NCBI GenBank assembly: GCA_947385185.1
Contig: CANDJX010000062.1
Location: 1 to 9,354, forward strand
Reading direction: 5' to 3'
DNA length: 9,354 nt
Source: an uncultured Clostridia bacterium
GTDB taxonomy: Bacteria > Bacillota > Clostridia > Christensenellales > Pumilibacteraceae
The notes under the pieces were generated by a model that saw only the letters and a list, made by a program, of their open reading frames with translations, did not search any database and had not been told where the DNA came from. Of this stretch, positions 7,595 through 9,354 are shown one piece after another (positions within the stretch are counted from its first letter, which is position 1; every line of letters begins with the position of its first letter). The position numbers were made by a program, and so were the translations under genes.

Positions 7595-7625
7595 AAAACA
7601 GCGTTCCTCATCTGAACGCTGTTTT
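7595..7625 (+). terminator. Hairpin terminator of the two-gene plus-strand unit
   Basis: A perfect 12-bp stem (AAAACAGCGTTC pairing with GAACGCTGTTTT) encloses a 7-nt loop, 22 nt after the stop of the membrane-protein gene. The stem has A-rich and T-rich ends, so it could work in both directions. It sits between the convergent plus unit and the minus-strand toxin cassette. Confidence 0.85.
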
Positions 7626-7638
7626 GACTGTAGACAAA

Positions 7639-7749
7639 CTATGTTAAAAAATTCGCCCTTATATCCGACGGGATCATGTCGCCTCTGCTTTCGGCGTCGA
7701 ATACTTCCGTATGATATAAAGAGCGACTAAAATCGTCGCTCTTTATAAC
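7639..7749 (-). pseudogene. Coding remnant downstream of the putative immunity gene (copy 1)
   Basis: Read on the minus strand, this stretch has no start codon but encodes VIKSDDFSRSLYHTEVFD, then AESRGDMIPSDI, then a stop (TAG, 7639-7641). The same peptide, with substitutions (TEGREDLIPSDI), is encoded by the second copy at 9264-9353. Differences include synonymous changes and no indels, so the frame was probably once coding. It begins within a hairpin that should end the upstream transcript, so it is unlikely to be translated now. Most likely it is a leftover of a larger toxin gene's core, kept as a recombination flank of the cassette. Chance conservation of frame is possible. Confidence 0.4.
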
Positions 7750-7750
7750 T
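7660..7750. repeat. 91-bp direct repeat, copy 1
   Basis: This matches 9264-9354 without gaps, with 9 mismatches in 91 positions by eye. The right-hand 55 bases are identical. It contains the 13-bp hairpin at 7715-7747. The two copies are in the same orientation, 1,604 bp apart, and bracket the toxin-immunity region. The second copy runs to the window edge, so the repeat may be longer. Confidence 0.9.
7715..7747 (-). terminator. Hairpin terminator after the putative immunity gene
   Basis: A perfect 13-bp stem with a 7-nt loop lies 16 nt past the immunity gene's stop codon. The stem's A/T-rich ends (TATAAAGA and TCTTTATA) give a U-rich 3' side on the minus-strand transcript. It is repeated exactly at 9319-9351. 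Confidence 0.75.
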
Positions 7751-7763
7751 AAAATATCAATAT

Positions 7764-8117
7764 TTATTCCTCAAATTTTTCAGCAATAAGTTGTTTGATA
7801 TTATCAGATAACTTAAGAATTTCATACCATTGTTCATTCGTTTTTACAGACTCGATATTCCAAAGATCGGTTTTTTCAAGTGCTCTAAAATTTAAGGCTA
7901 ATTTTAGTGATAAATCATATATTTCTTTATCAATCAATTTTGCGGCAAGTAAGGAATTCAATATATTGATATGTAAAAATGAAATACTGTCAGTATCAAA
8001 TTCTTCAAAAATATTATATTCTATATCTTCATCTGAACCTTTCAAAAGAAATAATCCGCATTTACTAAGCGTCTCTTTATATAATTCGTATTGCACATCA
8101 ATACTAATTGGATTCAT
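7764..8117 (-). CDS. Putative immunity protein paired with the upstream toxin
   Basis: This 117-residue, AT-rich gene (around 30% GC in sampled stretches) encodes an acidic protein predicted mostly helical, with no signal peptide or membrane segment. Visible segments include KCGLFLLKGSDEDIEYNIFE, SFLHINILNSLLAAKLIDKE and DLSLKLALNFRALEKTD. I recognise no named family. The role is inferred from position: it begins 1 nt after the toxin-tip stop codon (8119-8121), the standard place for the cognate immunity gene in polymorphic-toxin loci. Immunity proteins there are small, often acidic, and bind their toxin. The ATG at 8117 is chosen because GGAGG, overlapping the toxin's last codons, lies 5 nt upstream. 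An in-frame ATG at 8129 has no such site. A hairpin follows the stop. It shares the low GC of the toxin tip, as expected if they moved together. Confidence 0.75.
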   Translation of the reverse strand: MNPISIDVQYELYKETLSKCGLFLLKGSDEDIEYNIFEEFDTDSISFLHINILNSLLAAKLIDKEIYDLSLKLALNFRALEKTDLWNIESVKTNEQWYEILKLSDNIKQLIAEKFEE

Positions 8118-8118
8118 T

Positions 8119-8790
8119 CTAACCTCCATTAAATATATTGAATATTATTGCTTTATCACCAATAAAATGCACATAATCTGTTCCAACTACTTTAATTTTC
8201 CCTGTTATGCTAGAAGATAATTTATAATAACTGCCCACATGACGACCACCGCCAGGATGATATGCAACCATTTTATCTCCATTAGTAAACTTCCATCCTG
8301 TTGATTTTGAGCCATACGAGCCTTTTGTCCAACCGTCTCCTAATGTTTGTGCTACATCTTCTGAAGATTGTCCCCATAAACTTTTTGGATTTTCTACATA
8401 ACGGTCAAAACCGCACTTGTTATGCGTCAGTATACCATTGCCGACATAATACGTATGGTACTCCGCTACTTCGAAATTGTACGTCGCTTCGGGTTTTGCT
8501 AAGCGCTCTACTTCGACCGTCTCTATTATACCATATCTTCCGTCGCTTTGCAATACTTTGTCCAAGCTATGTATGCCTCGCGCAGGTACAAATCCTTTTC
8601 CGACTACATAGAACGGGTGTTCCGCCGTACATCTCAGTTCTTCTCCGTTCACATGGATATGATACCACTCCTCCGTAGTATTCCTGTACAACCGCAATAC
8701 GGGCTTGTATCCTTGCATACCCGTTTCTTCGTCGTACGACAGTACTTCCTCGTCGACTTCGATCTCCTCTCGCTTTGGCTTTATATACAT
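8119..8790 (-). CDS. Orphan polymorphic-toxin cassette: truncated Hint domain plus C-terminal toxin tip
   Basis: The open frame encodes 223 residues. Residues 10-126 are the later two thirds of a pretoxin Hint (intein-like) domain: VLSYDEETG, a TxxH block (CTAEHPFYVV, T55/H58) and the terminal block YHTYYVGNGILTHNKC with His123-Asn124. The opening part with the usual first catalytic Cys (CFxAGT-like) is missing, so self-cleavage is not expected from this copy. Residues 127-223 are a separate tip. It carries GWTKGSYGS, GWKFTNGDKMVAYHPGGGRH (H178, R183, H184) and a beta-rich end. Small, basic, His/Arg-containing tips of this kind are often RNases; that is inference. The ATG at 8790 lies inside a strong hairpin with no ribosome site, so it is probably not a native start. 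The cassette is best read as a silent reserve that recombination could join to a full-length toxin gene. Confidence 0.75.
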   Translation of the reverse strand: MYIKPKREEIEVDEEVLSYDEETGMQGYKPVLRLYRNTTEEWYHIHVNGEELRCTAEHPFYVVGKGFVPARGIHSLDKVLQSDGRYGIIETVEVERLAKPEATYNFEVAEYHTYYVGNGILTHNKCGFDRYVENPKSLWGQSSEDVAQTLGDGWTKGSYGSKSTGWKFTNGDKMVAYHPGGGRHVGSYYKLSSSITGKIKVVGTDYVHFIGDKAIIFNIFNGG

Positions 8791-8827
8791 AAAGAACGGC
8801 AGGTATAAACCTGCCGTTCTTTATGTA
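8786..8827 (-). terminator. 19-bp-stem hairpin upstream of the orphan toxin frame
   Basis: A perfect 19-bp stem with a 4-nt loop begins 9 nt after the stop of the 115-residue gene, so it should terminate that gene's transcript. Its T-rich side is TTCTTTATGTA. The only ATG of the orphan toxin frame is embedded in the 3' arm. It shares the AAAGARCG / CGYTCTTT outer-stem pattern with the hairpin at 7715-7747. Confidence 0.85.
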
Positions 8828-8836
8828 AAACTTTTG

Positions 8837-9184
8837 TTAAAACTCCTTAGTGTTGTGCAATACATCCATTCGACATTCAGTAAATACAATATAATCGCCC
8901 TCTTTCACATCGGGAGGATATGTACTATCAAAAATAAACATTATTCCATATACGGTCATTAAATCTTTTTTCATATCTAAAATTTTAGCGCATATTCGAT
9001 ATTGATAATACTCCGCTTCTTTATATAATAAATACTCATGCCGACTTGATTTTTTTACATCTTGTGGATCCCATGTACGCAATATAAATTCGCTATTTAT
9101 ATCAAATTTATCATAAGCAAAACACAACATATCATTGGCTACCGTCCGAAACAATAACATCATACTCAAAACCATCGCCATCAT
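8837..9184 (-). CDS. AT-rich small protein, possible immunity protein of a second cassette
   Basis: The frame encodes up to 115 residues and is strongly AT-rich. I do not recognise a family. It contains a charged, Tyr-rich centre (SRHEYLLYKEAEYYQYRICA), then beta-like segments (MTVYGIMFIFDSTYPPDV, EGDYIVFTECRMDVLHN). This is consistent with a small globular protein without signal peptide. The start is uncertain: ATGs occur at 9184, 9181, 9175, 9163 and 9160, none with a convincing ribosome site. All overlap the end of the upstream remnant frame (stop 9132-9134). Size, composition, position between two hairpins and the neighbouring toxin module suggest an immunity gene whose own toxin is lost or degraded. 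It could instead be the C-terminal piece of a frameshifted gene. Confidence 0.5.
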   Translation of the reverse strand: MMAMVLSMMLLFRTVANDMLCFAYDKFDINSEFILRTWDPQDVKKSSRHEYLLYKEAEYYQYRICAKILDMKKDLMTVYGIMFIFDSTYPPDVKEGDYIVFTECRMDVLHNTKEF

Positions 9185-9353
9185 TATCTACAATCTTGTT
9201 CCCGTCGCGGTATGTCGTTTCCTTTACGATATAACTGTCTACATCGTATATATACGTACGATGTATATCCGACGGAATCAGGTCTTCCCGTCCTTCGGTG
9301 TCGAATACTTCCGTATGATATAAAGAGCGACTAAAATCGTCGCTCTTTATAAC
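9132..9353 (-). pseudogene. C-terminal coding remnant open at the window edge (copy 2), YD-repeat-like
   Basis: This minus-strand frame enters from beyond the window and stops at TGA (9132-9134). It gives about 73 residues: KSDDFSRSLYHTEVFD, EGREDLIPSDI, then RTYIYDVDSYIVKETTYRDG, NKIVDNDGDG and FEYDVIVSDGSQ. The YxYDxxxYIVKET pattern resembles the tyrosine/aspartate repeats of Rhs/YD-repeat proteins, which often carry Hint-plus-toxin ends. The match is short and only suggestive. The first part is repeated at 7639-7749 in the same frame. The frame runs through the 13-bp hairpin at 9319-9351. If that hairpin terminates the gene to the right, this stretch is an untranslated remnant; otherwise it is the true end of a large gene. 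Both remain possible. Confidence 0.45.
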
Positions 9354-9354
9354 T
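9264..9354. repeat. 91-bp direct repeat, copy 2 (cut by window end)
   Basis: This is the same sequence as 7660-7750, gap-free, with 9 differences confined to the left 36 bases. Identity continues to the last base of the window, so its right boundary is not seen. Confidence 0.9.
9319..9351 (-). terminator. Hairpin, second copy, at the window edge
   Basis: This 13-bp stem with a 7-nt loop is identical to the one at 7715-7747. By analogy with copy 1, it probably ends the transcript of a gene (perhaps another immunity gene) just beyond the right edge. Confidence 0.6.

Noticed and set aside
7795..8678. Plus-strand open frames opposite the immunity and toxin genes
   Set aside because: They lack ribosome sites and motifs and are antisense to the toxin-immunity pair, which has a clear Hint signature and a good ribosome site.
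7660..9354. CRISPR array or transposon ends
   Set aside because: There are only two repeat copies, 1.6 kb apart, in direct orientation, with no spacers, transposase or terminal inverted repeats.

Overview
The window looks like a chromosomal segment of a Gram-positive Clostridia-type bacterium, possibly from an uncultured gut lineage such as Christensenellales. This is inference from: Clostridia-style SGNH proteins, BspA-type leucine-rich repeats and an InlB-type repeat on exported proteins; good Shine-Dalgarno sites and sigma-A promoters; and a GC content near 50% in the core genes. There are no rRNA, tRNA, CRISPR or transposase genes.

Region 1 (138-6841, minus strand) is one operon of five genes read right to left from a strong sigma-A-type promoter at 6813-6841. 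The order is: lipoprotein with InlB repeat, LRR and SGNH domain; acyl-AMP ligase (ANL superfamily); 81-residue three-helix membrane protein; AlgI/DltB-type MBOAT acyltransferase; membrane-anchored SGNH protein with a C-terminal LRR. Known families suggest this working model: the ligase activates a carboxylic or amino acid, the MBOAT protein passes the acyl group across the membrane, and the two SGNH proteins place it on (or remove it from) a surface glycan or teichoic acid. The layout mixes the Dlt (D-alanylation) plan, which has a ligase plus MBOAT, with the alginate-acetylation plan, which has MBOAT plus two SGNH proteins. No carrier protein gene is visible. The two SGNH proteins are paralogues with their domains in opposite order.

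Region 2 (6874-7625, plus strand) is a divergent two-gene unit. An 86-residue soluble protein may be translated from a leaderless mRNA. It is followed by a 128-residue protein with two membrane helices and a perfect 12-bp hairpin terminator.

Region 3 (about 7639-9354, minus strand) looks like the tail of a polymorphic-toxin locus. Right to left it holds: a hairpin and coding remnant open at the window edge; an AT-rich 115-residue protein; a very strong hairpin; a beheaded Hint domain fused to a C-terminal toxin tip; a 117-residue putative immunity gene 1 nt later; and a second copy of the hairpin plus remnant. The two hairpin/remnant copies form a 91-bp direct repeat bracketing about 1.5 kb. 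This fits an orphan toxin-immunity cassette array displaced downstream of a full-length toxin gene, which would lie to the right of the window.
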